DNA of 64,000 nucleotides from Platycnemis pennipes (lineage: Eukaryota; Arthropoda; Insecta; Odonata; Platycnemididae). Position 1 is the stretch's first letter. Every line of letters starts with the position of its first letter. Where the stretch lies: contig OW121851.1 of the NCBI GenBank assembly GCA_933228895.1, forward strand, positions 111,497,271-111,561,270, given 5' to 3'. Positions 34,989 through 47,096 of the stretch are shown piece by piece. A model generated the notes under the pieces. It did no database searches, was not told the origin of the DNA, and saw only the letters and a program-made list of their open reading frames with translations. The position numbers were made by a program, and so were the translations under genes.

Positions 34989-36267
34989 GTGAGTGAATGA
35001 GTGGGGTGAGAGCAGAAGGTAGCATTTAGGTGCCTAATCCGCGGATTAGGTGTCTAAATACTGTCTTGGTAGGCATTGGCGTAAGTAGGCATTAGAAGGG
35101 CCTTAAGGGAGAACTTCCGAGTGGTACAACCTGTTCGAATTCAACTGGTACTCGAGTGGTACCAAGAGAGGGGACCCTTTAACTTATATGTAACTGGTTC
35201 TAAATGTGTACTAGCTGTAGAATTGAAATTTTATACATTACCTTGGAAACAAACATACACGTGTGTTCAGTCCTAACTAAATGAACTCCTTTTTTATACT
35301 GCTTTTTGGGGGGAAATCGAAGCTCAGAATTTTAAAGGTGTTGCCCCGTTTGTTCATGCCTAGTTACGTCTCTATGCATAGGACGGAAGCCACTTTGACA
35401 AAGACGTACGATGAACGTTAATGGCCACCTAATTCAGTCATCCATTTTTGTCTTTGTGCAACGACTGTTAATCCTATTGTTGTGACGCCATGTTGAAATT
35501 AATTGTTGAGACCACTAACGATCCCATGTTTCCTCTCATTTGCTATGCATATACAATTATGAAGTTGGTTTCAGCATCTAATCAAATTTAAAGAAAAATA
35601 CTATGTAATAATTGAAATAAGAAACATAAAAGTCATGTCCGGATTCGTGCAGTATTTTGGCACTAACCATGTTTCATTAGCCATAAAATCTTCAGCGCTA
35701 ACAAATCTAATTGTGGCTACAACTGTCGCGACGAAAGTTATCCTTCATTAAAATTAAGAACGGAGTCCATATTTCATGCTCATATTACTTTGATGAATGG
35801 AGAGAATTCTATTGATTCAGGCTCAATGAAGTGGAATCTCATGGCCAATACATATAAAAAACTTTGTGAATTCCCCAGATTTTACTAAAAACGTCCAGTT
35901 TTGTTTAACATTAGGCATTTCTAAGTCAGACAACACTGTTGGATGAATGCGGACGTGTTTTTTAGAAGCCGTGAAATTTATAAAGCGTTTCTTTAACATT
36001 CATTGAGACGACAAGTACAGCTGGTGTACATGACAGACTGTACCTACCAATATATAATGGCTTGGAAATGTTGTCAACATAACTACATTTTGGAAAATAT
36101 TAAGATCACAATATAGGTACGTGATTAGCTGGTATTCACTATACCCCATGGTCTAGCTTCCAGTAGCTTCTTGGGGGCACGGGTACACCAGCTTGGGAAC
36201 CCCTGAGTTGCGTCGCGATGCGTCGTTTTATTGCATAATGGTTATGTTCCCTTTCTCTTCCAAAAAG
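34989..36267 (+). other. Intron (phase 1) between the two host exons
   Basis: A 1,279-nt GT...AG intron. The donor is GTGAGT and the acceptor is CTTTCTCTTCCAAAAAG. The single base left by the upstream exon (G) and the first two bases of the downstream exon (GC) make a Gly codon, and both reading frames stay open through the join. The intron is AT-rich and I found no further coding stretch or recognisable mobile element in it. Confidence 0.75.
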
Positions 36268-36531
36268 GCACGGAGATACCACCTCTTCCCAACTCGGGTC
36301 AAGATGAGGATGACGAAGGAGATGTGGACTTGTTGAAGGGTGGAACGGAGGTTGCTGGGAAGGGGAGTGGAGGAGGCGGGAAGGTTGACAAGGCCGATCT
36401 GCGCATGTCACACGCGGGCGCCGCGCTTCGGGACGGCGCCGGCGGCGGCAGCACCAACCCGGCCGAGCAGGTGAAGAGGGAGAGACCGGACAAAGTGCCG
36501 CTCAATTTCGGATCCGACGCGTACTTGACAG
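36268..36531 (+). CDS. Second internal coding exon of the same unrecognised protein
   Basis: A 264-nt exon (88 codons' worth), symmetric with phase 1 at both ends, so skipping it would keep the frame. The acceptor is AAAAAG|GC and the donor is AG|GTGAGT. The translation starts TEIPPLPNSGQDEDDEGDVD and continues with a Gly-rich KGSGGGGKVDKAD segment, an Ala/Gly-rich segment and a charged end, VKRERPDKVPLNFGSDAYL. It holds no membrane segment or catalytic motif that I can see. Composition (acidic run, Gly run, KR dibasic site) matches the preceding exon, so both belong to a long flexible region. The gene must continue beyond this donor, but I found no convincing third exon in the following 27 kb, which is dominated by repeats. 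An antisense open frame over the same bases is a shadow of the GC-rich sequence. Confidence 0.75.
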
Positions 36532-38002
36532 GTGAGTACCAACGGACCAAACTTGGGTGTGGGATGTGGATGCTTGCTGCAGAATCGTGTTGTTATACTG
36601 GAGACGCCGCCAACGACAATTGAAGCTCAAGGATTAACTGTCTATTGGGCATAGATAGTAACTTTTATTTTTAAAAAATGGAGGAAGGGTGGATAGAATG
36701 TCGGCATTAACCTGCTTTTAACTAAAGGCGCCAAGGTATTTACAGCCATTTGTTCCATGCAGCTAGGGTTAGGAGATCTTTTGAGATCAATGCAGGGCAA
36801 TGGTGATGAAAATTTTCATTAATGCAGGGCAAAAGTAGCGCTTTTTATGCAGTAGGAGGAATGTTTTCTCCTGTATATAGTATAGTTTTGTTGAATCAGA
36901 AGTATGCAGCCTTCACCATGGTCTACTCGGTGAGGGTAGAACTCACCAATTACTAACTAAACCCAACGGTATGTGAACTTTGCTCAACAGGGTAGAGCAG
37001 GTATTTTGCCTCCCTGCCCTAGTAGCAGAGAATTTTGTCACAATGCTGCAGGCACGTTGCAATGGGAAGAGCCTTAGGTGCACACAACGTTGTCATTGGT
37101 GACACAACGTTGCATGCACGTTCACTGCACGTACGAAGTTCCCACCATAGAACATTGTCACAATGTTGCATGGTAACATCCAAAAAAAATTTTGCTGTCA
37201 CAGGGTACTGGTGTGCACACAGTGAAATGAGCACCTTTAAAACTGAAATCCTTTTGGATTACCTGCAACTAGATTTGTAAATCCTAATGACCCTCCTTTT
37301 CTGGACATCTCACTAGGGTTTGCCTTCTGTATCAGAATTGATACTTTCAAGGGGGAGGAGGAAGTAGGCGTGGAACTTTCTGGGTGATTTTTTTCTATCC
37401 AGAGTGTACCGGAAGCCATTACTCGCTTACCTTCTGTTCCAGATCTGATGTAATTGTACTTCCTATTTCTATGGCCTCCCTAAAGATTCAAGCCCTAAGG
37501 CATTCCTCACAAGAGATGAAAATCAGTGAGTCATGGCTACCATGATACTTCCTAGGAAGAAAAATTAACACCAAAAATGTTCTTTAACCACTCCCCCCTC
37601 CTTGAGATTATAAATTATGATAAAATTAGGCAGCATTGATAAGTCCTGATGTGGTGAAACAGAGGACCCATTGGACCAACGGTTGGTGCTGCATGAGTCC
37701 TCAGTTGTTTGGTCAACAGTTATTATGGCTGTTTTACCAACTGTTATCCAACTTCTTCGGCCCAACAGTAGGCACCACTATTAACCAACAATCATACAAC
37801 CGTATATTCCTATTAACCTGTGTGTTGCCATTGGGTATAGAATTTTTTTTTGCATCCGGAATATTCTTGGATATTTGGTTGGGATATCCCAGAGCAGAAA
37901 TGCCATGTATCTTCCCCTTTCTCTAAGCCGCCATCACCGAAGATCAGGTTGGATTTAAAAGAATACAGATATTTTTTTTCTCAGATAGCATAGAGCAGAT
38001 CA
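36532..38002. other. Presumed next intron or intergenic sequence of the host gene
   Basis: Begins with the GTGAGT donor at 36532. No further exon recognised. A small cluster of related words around ACAACGTTG and CACAATGTTGC occurs at 37040-37180. Confidence 0.45.
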
Positions 38003-38470
38003 CGTATTTCATCCCAACGTAAGCTAAAATAAAACCTAGAAAAATATTAAGTGATTATTAAAGAATCCCATTAAATCTCATTCCGTGATGGTGCAGGTAT
38101 GATTATTGGCCCAGCATTAGTCAAAACTGTAATCTAGCACTGTGTACTTACATTAAACACCAAGCAGAAGTACCTTTCCACACAGTACACATGGATATCC
38201 GAATACACTCAATGGATATACACAAGTGGATATATACGTATTTCATCCCAACGTAAGCTAAAATAAAACCTAGAAAAATATTAAGTGATTATTAAATAAA
38301 TCCCATTAAATCGCATTCCGTGATGGTGCAGGTATGATTATTGGCCCAGCATTAGTCAAAACTGTAATCTAGCACTTTGTACTTACATTAAACACCAAGC
38401 AGAAGTACCTTTCCACACAGTACACATGGATATCCGAATACACTCGATGGATATACACAATTGGATATAT
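38003..38470 (+). repeat. 234-bp tandem duplication
   Basis: CGTATTTCATCCCAACGTAA starts both at 38003 and at 38237. The two units differ at only a few positions, so the duplication is young. No gene or element boundary explains it. Confidence 0.92.
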
Positions 38471-38789
38471 ACTTTATACACATAACCTCCATTTGTAGAT
38501 ATTGATGAAAATTATGACTCTATAGTGATGCATACCTAGTTGCAAAATTGTGCTGAGCATTCGGTAATAACCTATTACTATGTATTCGAGGACATACGAT
38601 ATCCTAATCACTCATATGACCCAGACAGCAAAGACATCTGGATTCCTGCTTTTCTTTTCCAAGACGTAAGCTGGAATCCAGTGTTCATGCTGCAACATCA
38701 TTTCAATTAGCATTTCAGAATTAGAGGTCCTAATAATAATAACGATAGAATATTAAAAACTTTGCGAATCTACTGTTACAATATTTTTC

Positions 38790-38876
38790 CCTTCAACCGG
38801 TTTTGATGCACTATAGTATCATCAAGAACATAAACCAGTACTGATGATGCTACGGTGTGAAGAAACTGGTTGAAGT
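38790..38876. repeat. Small foldback, 13-bp arms
   Basis: CTTCAACCGGTTT pairs with AAACTGGTTGAAG. CTGATGATGC at 38841 and GAAAC at 38862 followed by GGTT look like a core, but stem I and stem II do not pair well. Probably a decayed member of the same class. Confidence 0.5.
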
Positions 38877-40794
38877 AAAGACAGCAGTTTTGCACTCTTT
38901 AATATGATATCACAAGATGGACTTCCACAAAGTGACGGCTACTACCTATAATCATCCTAATAATAACTCAGAAACAAATCGAAAGTGCCATGCATGATTT
39001 TAAACAAAAAACAGCAGTACATTTATATATTTATTGGCATTACTTCAAATTTCAATAATTCACTTGCCTATGTAGCACACAAGAAATACGATTCCATATT
39101 TTCGGGATTCTCTCTAGTAGCCAATGTCATTAACACCAATGCCACACAACATGGCATGAGATTCAAGAGTTGCGATCGAGCTTTCTTCCTGCACAACACT
39201 ACATTGTAAAAGGTTTCTCTGGTATTCAGTAACCAAGGGTCTGCATTAAAAGTAAACTTTTTCAAGAAGGAGCTATTTAAAATGCCATCGAAAGTCGTCA
39301 CTGCACTGAGGAAGACACAAATACACAAAATATTATCACATTTATCACAGAGTTGAATCGTTGAATGACGATCTGAATCTTCAGTCCTAATGTCCCAATA
39401 CGTTAATGATAAACATGCCTGTAAAAATAAATAAACGCAATCAATTCTTACGTCAAGATATCAATCAAGACTGACGGTAGATCAAAAATAAAACAATGAC
39501 AAATTCATGAACTTTCTTCAGCAGACTCACTTTGTAAAAACAAAAATTCACCGTACCTTAATCATAATTCCACTTTTAAACTAAGCTCCAATGGCGACGA
39601 AAATAATATGATATGCTTCGAGATCACTTCCATTTCTGTTGCTCTGCGCCGTGCTGACTTTACATGATCAAATTCATGAACATTACTGCCATTTTGAATA
39701 TAGAAGTCAACTTTGCATTGTGATTATCGATACCTTTCCAAAAACCACGAACTATTAAATGAATATTTTGGTTAAAGTTGTTCGTGTGCAACAAAGTTGT
39801 GATTTATAGTCGATGATAGAGATATATTTAAAGAAATAAGTGCCAAAACTTTAGTGTGTTTGGATGGTCCTTGAATTTCATCGTTAAAAATGAAAACGAA
39901 ATCTTTTCAAGGCATGTACTTTTTTATCCTAGAATTTTATTTCCCATATTAATATTCCTAACATAGGAATGGTTTTAAGTTTAATACTATTTGAATTTTC
40001 AGTCCTTACTGAATTATTCAATGATTATAAAGGATGTGATAACTTTAGTGTTTCGGCACTTCAGCAAGTCCTTCACGACAACTAGACTTCTTGAGTTTTT
40101 GCTCAGCTAAATCTCTTGAATTACAATCACAGCATACCAAGCTGAGCATAGAGAAAGTGCTAAACAAGATGATAATCAACTTACATGGCCAGGCATGACA
40201 TGCACAGCACTGTAATCAGTAGCCCTCCTTTCACAATATCCCAATGTTGGCCCAATGACTTAAAAACAATCCATGGAAATGACACTGTAATGAACCTTTA
40301 TGCTGGTCATCAACAGAGTTATTGTGAGAGATCGAAAAAGAACAAGTAAAACCTTCATGTAAAGAGGCTAGAGTAGAATGTGAGGCTAGAGTTGGAAAAA
40401 CAAGAGATAGATTCAGAAAAATGTTGCTGTTTGGGATCAGTATTTAGCTATTTTACCCTCTCTCTTAATTTCTTTAACTGATGATAGAACATTGGATGTC
40501 TTGTCTATACAAAAATATATTGAAGTTTATTTCTCTCTTAAAAATTACTCTTTATGTCCTCAGTCAACCAGGGGGCAAAAAATTGCTTTGGGAATTTATT
40601 ATGCACAGGAATGCAGAAGTTCATGCAGCCAAAAGTTCATGTTAAATAGTCCAAGGTTGGAGTCAATAGGCACAGCTGAAAAGACCCCAACCCAATCCTT
40701 TGACGTTAGGTTGGCATGGAAGTTTTCAATTTTGATATTCTTGAAGTCTTGGTAGCTGAATGGCATGATGAGAGCAGGATCAGTTTTGCATTAA
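38877..40794. other. No gene seen
   Basis: AT-rich unassigned sequence before the Penelope-like pair. Confidence 0.45.
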
Positions 40795-41672
40795 TTCTTG
40801 GTTGACACTTTCGCGGGTCGTTATGGATGTATATATTTGTTCTTCGGGTGTACCCCGCGGACAATTACCAGGTGTGATACTTGATGTTTCGTGGCCATTG
40901 CTGGTCACTTCATCAAAGGGAATGAGGTATCTGTCAAGTTGGTGGAGTTTATATAGGGACTTCATGGTGGGAAAAGGATTGGAAGGGGAGGACTGGAAGG
41001 AGTAGTCATAGCATTTTTATTAAGGTTCAAAGCAGGGTCCCACGTGTGGCTGATTTGGTGGCCACAGTCCCTATTGTAATTTTGCTGGCATTTTCTTATT
41101 TCCAAAGCTTCACGGATCAGCCAGGGCTTGAAGCTTTTCACTTTCGCGATTAACTTTGTTTGTTTGAGGTCAATCACGTGTCCCATGGCTGCATGTTCCG
41201 CAACTTCTGATTTTAAGGGTTGTCTCAATCGAATAGCCAGCTCGTGTTCTTCTAGGTGGGTTTTAACAGAGCGTCCAGTTTCGCCGATATATTTCTTCTC
41301 GCAAGTTTGGCATTTTATCTCATACACTCCTTCCACTTGCAATGGTGTTGCATCTTTCACACTCCTCAGGCAGTTTCTAATTTTTAAATGTGGCTTGAAA
41401 ACAGCTTTGATTTCATGTTTGCGGAGTATGTTTCCTATTCCATCCGTTATGCCCCGGACGTAAGGAAGGATGGCTCTCTTAAGTGCAGGGTTGTCTGCGT
41501 CTGGAGTCCCAATTCCTTCTTTTGGGCCATCCTTATCTTTGGTCGTGATTTTGTTAAATGTTTTGGAGATGGCTCTCTTATCATATCCGTTCTTCTGTAG
41601 AATGGCTTCCACTTTCTGTCTTTCGGCTGGGAAGTTGGTCTCGTCACTAACTCTGCAGGAATGCTGAATTAC
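40795..41672 (-). pseudogene. Penelope-like element, C-terminal half with GIY-YIG endonuclease and 3' region
   Basis: The reverse strand has an open frame (40962-41612) with AISKTFNKITTKDKDG, LPYVRGITDGIGNILRKHEI and EGVYEIKCQTCEKKYIGETG then RSVKTHLEEHELAIRLRQP. The last part is the GIY-YIG-type endonuclease signature (VYEI.C..C...YIGETGR) of Penelope-like retroelements, and WLIREALEIRKC follows. The reverse transcriptase is missing (5' truncation at about 41672). The 3' region to about 40795 contains a TTGATGA...GAAAC hammerhead-like box at 40886-40916 and GGGGTACACCCGAAGAACAA. Encoded Cys pairs may bind zinc. Confidence 0.85.
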
Positions 41673-42614
41673 GGTAGTAAATATTTACATGGCAAACTTT
41701 GAAATGAGAGCACTTCAAAACGCGGTGAATACACCTAAGATTTGGTTGAGATGCATCAACGACACAATTATTATATGGACGCATGGCCGAAAGAAGCTTG
41801 ATGAATTTTATGGTTACTTAAATAGCATAAACGATAATATTGTTTTCACAATTGAAGTAGAAAAAGATGGTAGAATTCCTTTTTTGAATGTATTGGTGCA
41901 AAGGAGAAATGATGGAACTCTGGGACATGTGGTTTATAGGAAACCCTCTTCCACCAATCGGTACCTCAAGGCAAATTCACACCATCATCCTGCACAGCTA
42001 AATGTGGTACTCAACACCGTAATTCAGCGTTCCTGCAGAGTTAGTGACAAGACCAACTTCCCAGCCGAAAGACAGAAAGTGGAAGCCATTCTACAGAAGA
42101 ACGGATATGATAAGAGAGCCATCTCCAAAACATTTTACAAAATCATGACCAAAGATAAGGATGGCCCAAAAGAAGGAATTGGGACTCCAGACGCAGACAA
42201 CCCTGCACTTAAGAGAGCCATCCTTCCTTACGTCCGGGGCATAACGGATGGAATAGGAAACATACTCCGCAAACATGAAATCAAAGCTGTGTTCAAGCCA
42301 TATTTAAAAATTAGAAACTGCCTGAGGAGTGTGAAGGACGCAACACCATTGCAAGTGGAAGGAGTGTATGAGATACCATGCTAAACTTGCGAGAAGAAAT
42401 ATATTGGCGAAACTGGACGCTCTGTTAAAACCCACCTAGAAGAACACAAGGAGGCTATTCGATTGAGACAACCCTTAAAAACAGCAGTTGCGGAACATGC
42501 AGCCTCGGGACACATGATTGACCTCAAACAAATAAAGATAATCGCGAAAGTGAAAAGCATCAAGCCCCTGCTGATCCGTGAAGCTTTGGAAATAAGAAAA
42601 TGCCAGCAATGTTA
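41673..42614 (+). pseudogene. Penelope-like element, RT end plus GIY-YIG, in inverted orientation to its neighbour
   Basis: The open frame 41689-42384 has WLRCINDTIIIWTHG, a degenerate form of the RT catalytic motif (Y.DDT expected), then EKDGRIPFLNVLVQRRNDG and YRKPSSTNRYLKANSHHHP. It continues with the same linker as the neighbour and EGVYEIPC, then a stop (TAA) in place of the residue after Cys. The endonuclease continues in frame after the stop (EKKYIGETGRSVKTHLEEH). The copy stops abruptly at 42614 before the 3' region. The two copies meet head to head at about 41672 and are about 95% alike over roughly 600 bp of overlap. Confidence 0.85.
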
Positions 42615-44689
42615 AAATATCACTCCTTAAATATCCACTTTAGTGTGACCTATAATTAAGTAATCTAGGGAAGACCTGCTAATGTTTCCTCATTAGTGTC
42701 TGAGCACTGATTCAAGATCTAGCTTACATCCATACTTTCATGCATATCTTGGCCAAGTCCTGATCATCAAATGAAATCAAACATGTTTGAACGGTAGAGT
42801 GATAAATGTTATAATGTCCTTCCCATGAGCTTAGCTTCTTATCCACATTTTGCAACCATTCATTTCTCTTAATTTCATTCATCAACTAATTGTTTCCATT
42901 CACTCTAACATCCTCACCTCTGTGCTACTTTAATAAGTACTCTGTTCCAACTGATAGTGTTGTGTGCATCTCTTGATGAGCCAATCCTATACAACATTCA
43001 CTGTTCAATATCAATATGTCCATTCAATGAAAGATAGGTATTTTTAGACTCTTAACCATAATTAGGAGTATGTAGATATGCAAAAGCCTTTCTTGTGCCT
43101 GAAAAATTTTTCATAAATGTTAACGGTAAACTTTTCTAGCTCTGCTACCAGAGGAATCACGAATTTCTGCATTATACATAAGTTGTCATCTCATCTGTCC
43201 ATAACAACAAAAATCCTTACAGTAAGGAATCCCTAACACATTGCTGACTGGACATTTTTTGTATCTTTCCTCAGCAGTCATGCATTTACTCCAACCTTTT
43301 GCACACAGCTATCAAATAGTTTAAATCTCATCACCTTTATAAAACATTAGGCTTGAAAAAAGCAGGAACTACCTGGTTAATCAATATTTTGCAAGAAATG
43401 TACAAAATTATTTTATTCCAAACTACATTTTCAGTACAATTGCAAAGTACACCCGTCCACAATAAATAGTTACCACCTCGGAGGCCGAATTTTTCTAAGT
43501 CCCGAGTTGAAGGAGATTTGACAACACTGTCCCTTGGCGCAGAGTTTAAATGCCCAGAGCTCTCGCTGCTCTCGCCATTTATTGGGGGTACCCTTCCCTC
43601 GAGAACAATTCCCTTTTCGCCCTTTCTCAAGTGAACAGCAGACCGCCTTGACCCACGACCACGATATTTGCTAGAAGACGAGTCGCCCGAGACGCATAGG
43701 TACCCGTGGCCACAGAATGGGAGAAGGGGCACGAGATGAGTTCCAATCACTTTTCAACACATTTCTAGTAGAAACATGATAGAAAATGACTCTCGCTTTA
43801 TAACCTCTTTCGAAAATACCTATCATTTATTCCGAGGCCACTTTGGAGTCTTATGACAACTGGACGATTTTCCGAGGGTAATGATTAACGTGCTAAATGG
43901 TCGTTGCGCTTCCACGGGTATTATAAGACCGTAATATATGCAATGTTCTGGTTGAAATTTTATGTCCTCTAAACTTAACACTTCAAAACGCCTGCATTTA
44001 TTGATCACTAAGTCACCAATTAACTCAGATTCATCCAACGTTCATGTCGCAGAGCGTAGGTGTGGAGAAAGTCTTAGGAAGGTGTAAACAGAAAGCCTTA
44101 GTTTTATTATTCCGTAGTTTTTTTCAATTGATCACGGCTTCAACTGCTCGTGTATTACGTCTAAATGAAATTAGATCAGCTGCTAATATGATCTTTAGTA
44201 TTTTTGTAACTCTTGAACTCCTGGAATATTATTTAAAAGCCATTAATTTATGATAATCAATCGCTATCGGCTTATGTGGGCCGAGATTCTTACAAAGGAG
44301 AAGTATCTAAGTTTTTCCAGCCTCATTACATAATTCTCTAAAAGAGAGTTGCATAGAACGGCATAACCAGAGAAGCCTTTGAGCCCATAGCCGATACCCT
44401 ACGTTCGGAAATAATTCCGATACGTTCAGAAGTCGGTCGGTATATTTTTTTCACCCTCAGAAACATTCCCGACACGTTTTATGTTACCCACAACCCCGAA
44501 CAGTAAGCAGGTGGTGAAAATAGAATCAAGCCAGATCACTATAAAAAAACTCATCCGGGAAATGAACCACAGATCTACAAATGTGCTGTTATGCGGGCTA
44601 TTCCAAGCAAGGTTTGAATTTGGGCAGGCTCTCCATTTCTTGACATTTCCACCTTCCGGTATCTAAATAGTGTATTGGAGAAAAAGGGT
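42615..44689. other. No gene seen apart from an inverted repeat at 43455-43560
   Basis: Unassigned sequence between the Penelope-like pair and the segmental duplication. Confidence 0.45.
43455..43560 (-). repeat. Inverted copy of 48360-48460
   Basis: It reads ACCACCTCGGAGGCCGAATT on the + strand and matches the reverse complement of the sequence ending at 48460. An open frame of 137 codons on the minus strand (43337-43750) crosses it. I regard that frame as chance because the partner copy does not keep it. Confidence 0.7.
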
Positions 44690-45150
44690 TATAGCAGCAT
44701 TGATGACAGAAGGAAAATTGTATTGGCAAGATAAGCTTTTAGTCGCAGACGTGAACTGTTGACAGGGGCGTTAAGCAGGGAAGTAAAGAAAATACTAGTG
44801 AAGAGTTTGATATGGAGCGTGGCACTAATATGACGCTTAAACATAGGCTTCATGGAACGAAGATGGAAATATACTCAGAGCTTTTAAGATGTGAGTATAT
44901 AGAAGGATGGAGAAATTAAAGTAGGTCAAAAGGAGGACAAATGATGAAGTATTAGAAATGGTAGGAGTGGAAAGAATTTTGATTGATGAATAGGGAAGAT
45001 AAAAAGGGCGAGGGTGAATTGAAATATGTGATTGAGTGAAGGATACCTACTGGTTAAACGGGGTAGAGTGAGGCGAAGAACGGGTAGCTTGGATAAAATG
45101 ATGGGAGGTATGAGGGGCTAAAGAGGGACAGTGTGTGGAACCAAAACTAA
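44690..45150 (+). pseudogene. LINE C-terminal fragment within a segmental duplication (copy A)
   Basis: It encodes RRKIVLARXAFSRRRELLTG, then KILVKSLIWSVAL and later KDGEIKVG..., a degenerate LINE thumb and C-terminal domain with many stops. Its first part aligns with 46985-47045, so it and the fragment at 46420-47060 come from the same family and lie in the same position relative to the repeated unit. Confidence 0.65.
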
Positions 45151-45219
45151 TGATAATAATGATTCTCATCACTGCAATCACATCAAGTGTTTAATTCCCT
45201 TGGAAAATATGAATTGATC

Positions 45220-46160
45220 CTCACCTAGAAATTCATTGCTCTCTTTTCCATACATCGATTGATGATTCTAAGCACCAACGTAGCAGCATGAGAGACTCAG
45301 CAGTTTTCGCATTCTCTTGTTACTCTCACTTTCGTTTTAGATGGCAATACAGTTTTTTCGAATACTCCAACAGTATATCTCCTTGCATATCCTACAAGCG
45401 AGCCCATAAAAATCCTCCGACCTCTCTGCACAGTAGTTCAGTAATTCCAAGTATTCCCTATAATTACGTTGAATTTGTTCTGGTCGCATTGCAGAATTAC
45501 ACGTCCTGTCCTTTTTTTATATTTCAAGTAGCATATACTGCGATATGAATTGCCGAGTATTCATTCTAAGAAATAACCAGGCGAGTATGCGAGAGTGCGA
45601 GGATTGTGTGTAATTTGAAAGAAATTCTAAATATATCCTCGATAATTTTTCTTCCTTTATTACCCGATTAAGCTTGGAACTTAATACTTATATGCCGTGA
45701 AGACCTTCAGTACGTCTTATCTATTGCTATCGAAATCTGCCTGTAACAGTTGTAGCATTATTATTTTTACCATTTACTATACAAGCACATTTTTCGAGCT
45801 CTTATCTCGAATATTTTATGATCTCATTGTTTCCTACAATGAATTACAGGCAAAAACGGAGTATTTGGGAATATTTTGGGAACGCTTTTGACTAAGACAT
45901 ATCGACGGTGTTAATGACAACTCTTGCTTCGAGCTGCAATCATATTTGGGTCGTCACTCTCTCAGCAGTCGCGAAACCTACATGATCATCATCTCGAAGC
46001 AGCAATCGAAAAGAAGGCTGCGTTTCGGGAGGCCTCACTCCTCGGAGCCGATTGTCACAGGGCACCCTTGTGGTCCACCCTCACACTGCAAAAATCCCTG
46101 TCCACCTTTGTCGGTCGTAAGAGAGGGTAAACCCGCCATGCTTTACCTGCTCCTTAAATA
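45220..46160 (+). repeat. Segmental duplication unit, copy A
   Basis: Collinear with 47097-48350. Shared blocks include TTGCTCTCTTTTCCATAC, GCGAGAGTGCGAGGATTGTG, AAGCTTGGAACTTAA, TTCGAGCTGCA and GGAGGCCTCACTCCT. Divergence is moderate and includes many small indels. No gene is visible; the small open frames differ between copies. Confidence 0.8.
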
Positions 46161-46419
46161 CCCATTGTGCTTGGGCCCTGAAAGAGACTTGAACCAGCAG
46201 GAAGAAGACCCCAGGTGTCGTGAATGGAGTGGTGGGTGCCATAAAAAGTGTCTGGGATGATTCTTAAGGTGAAAAAATCTACGCATCCAGACCCATTTCC
46301 CGTCTCCGCATTATTTAAGAATAGGACCTCAGCGAAGTGGTCCATGGTCACTTATTGCCCATATTTGGGCATGTGGTTTTCTTGGAGAGGGAGAGAAGGG
46401 AAGGAGAAATTTTTTCTAC

Positions 46420-47060
46420 AGGTGAATTTAGATTTTGTCAACGGAAAGAAGTTTTTCAATCAAAATCACTGGAATGAGTGGAAAGGATTAGAATATAATC
46501 AGAATGTATCTGCGTGTATTGTTAATTTCAAAAATATTTTTGACAGAATAAAGAGGAAAGGGTTAATGGAACTATTGCGTAAAACAGGAATAAATTGGAA
46601 GAACAGAAGACTGAGCCAAAGTTCATGCATTACCGAGAAAGTGCTGGTGAGAGAAGCGGTCGGGGAATTAGAAGAGGTGGTATTAGAGAGAGGGGTTGCG
46701 TAAGGCCGTGCGCAGTCACCGGCACTTTTTAATTCACATTCGTAGGGAATGGTGGGGGGGTTCGATACAGGTGTATAGGTAGGGGAAAGTTGATAAGGTT
46801 TGCGGGTGATCAAGCCCTGGTCAACTAGTCACCCAAGGACTTAAATCATAAGAAGACTCAAGTAATGAAATTTTGCATGCATGAAGGGTGATTTTAATTT
46901 AGAAGAGAGGATTAGATCATAGAGCAGGGGGAGTTATTTAGTATCCCGGTTAGTATGGAAATGGAGTATTCTGCCAACATTGAAGTCCGAAGGAGAATTA
47001 CGTTGGTTAAAGAGACGTTTCGTCACAGAGAGGGATAAATGACAGGCTTGGTTGACTCAT
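46420..47060 (+). pseudogene. LINE RT fragment within a segmental duplication (copy B)
   Basis: It encodes CIVNFKNIFDRIKRKGLMEL and LRKTGINWKNRRL, a degenerate RT motif A and the following helix. This is followed by a decayed motif B and a degenerate motif C (RFAGDQALV, with the first catalytic Asp of DD replaced by Gly). The end (RRRIALVKETFRHREG) aligns with copy A at 44690. Stops and frameshifts are frequent. Confidence 0.7.
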
Positions 47061-47096
47061 CCTCTAGCAGATATCGCGGACAAGGCGGCTTCATTC

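Noticed and set aside
36299..36550. 83-codon minus-strand frame
   Set aside because: Antisense shadow of the GC-rich second host exon.
37035..37200. Regulatory cluster of ACAACGTTG-type words
   Set aside because: Only a few imperfect copies without regular spacing; likely a local slippage product.
38841..38870. Active hammerhead at the small foldback
   Set aside because: Core boxes are present but stems I and II do not pair convincingly.
43337..43750. 137-codon minus-strand frame
   Set aside because: Crosses a repeat whose partner at 48.4 kb does not keep the frame; no motif or splice context.
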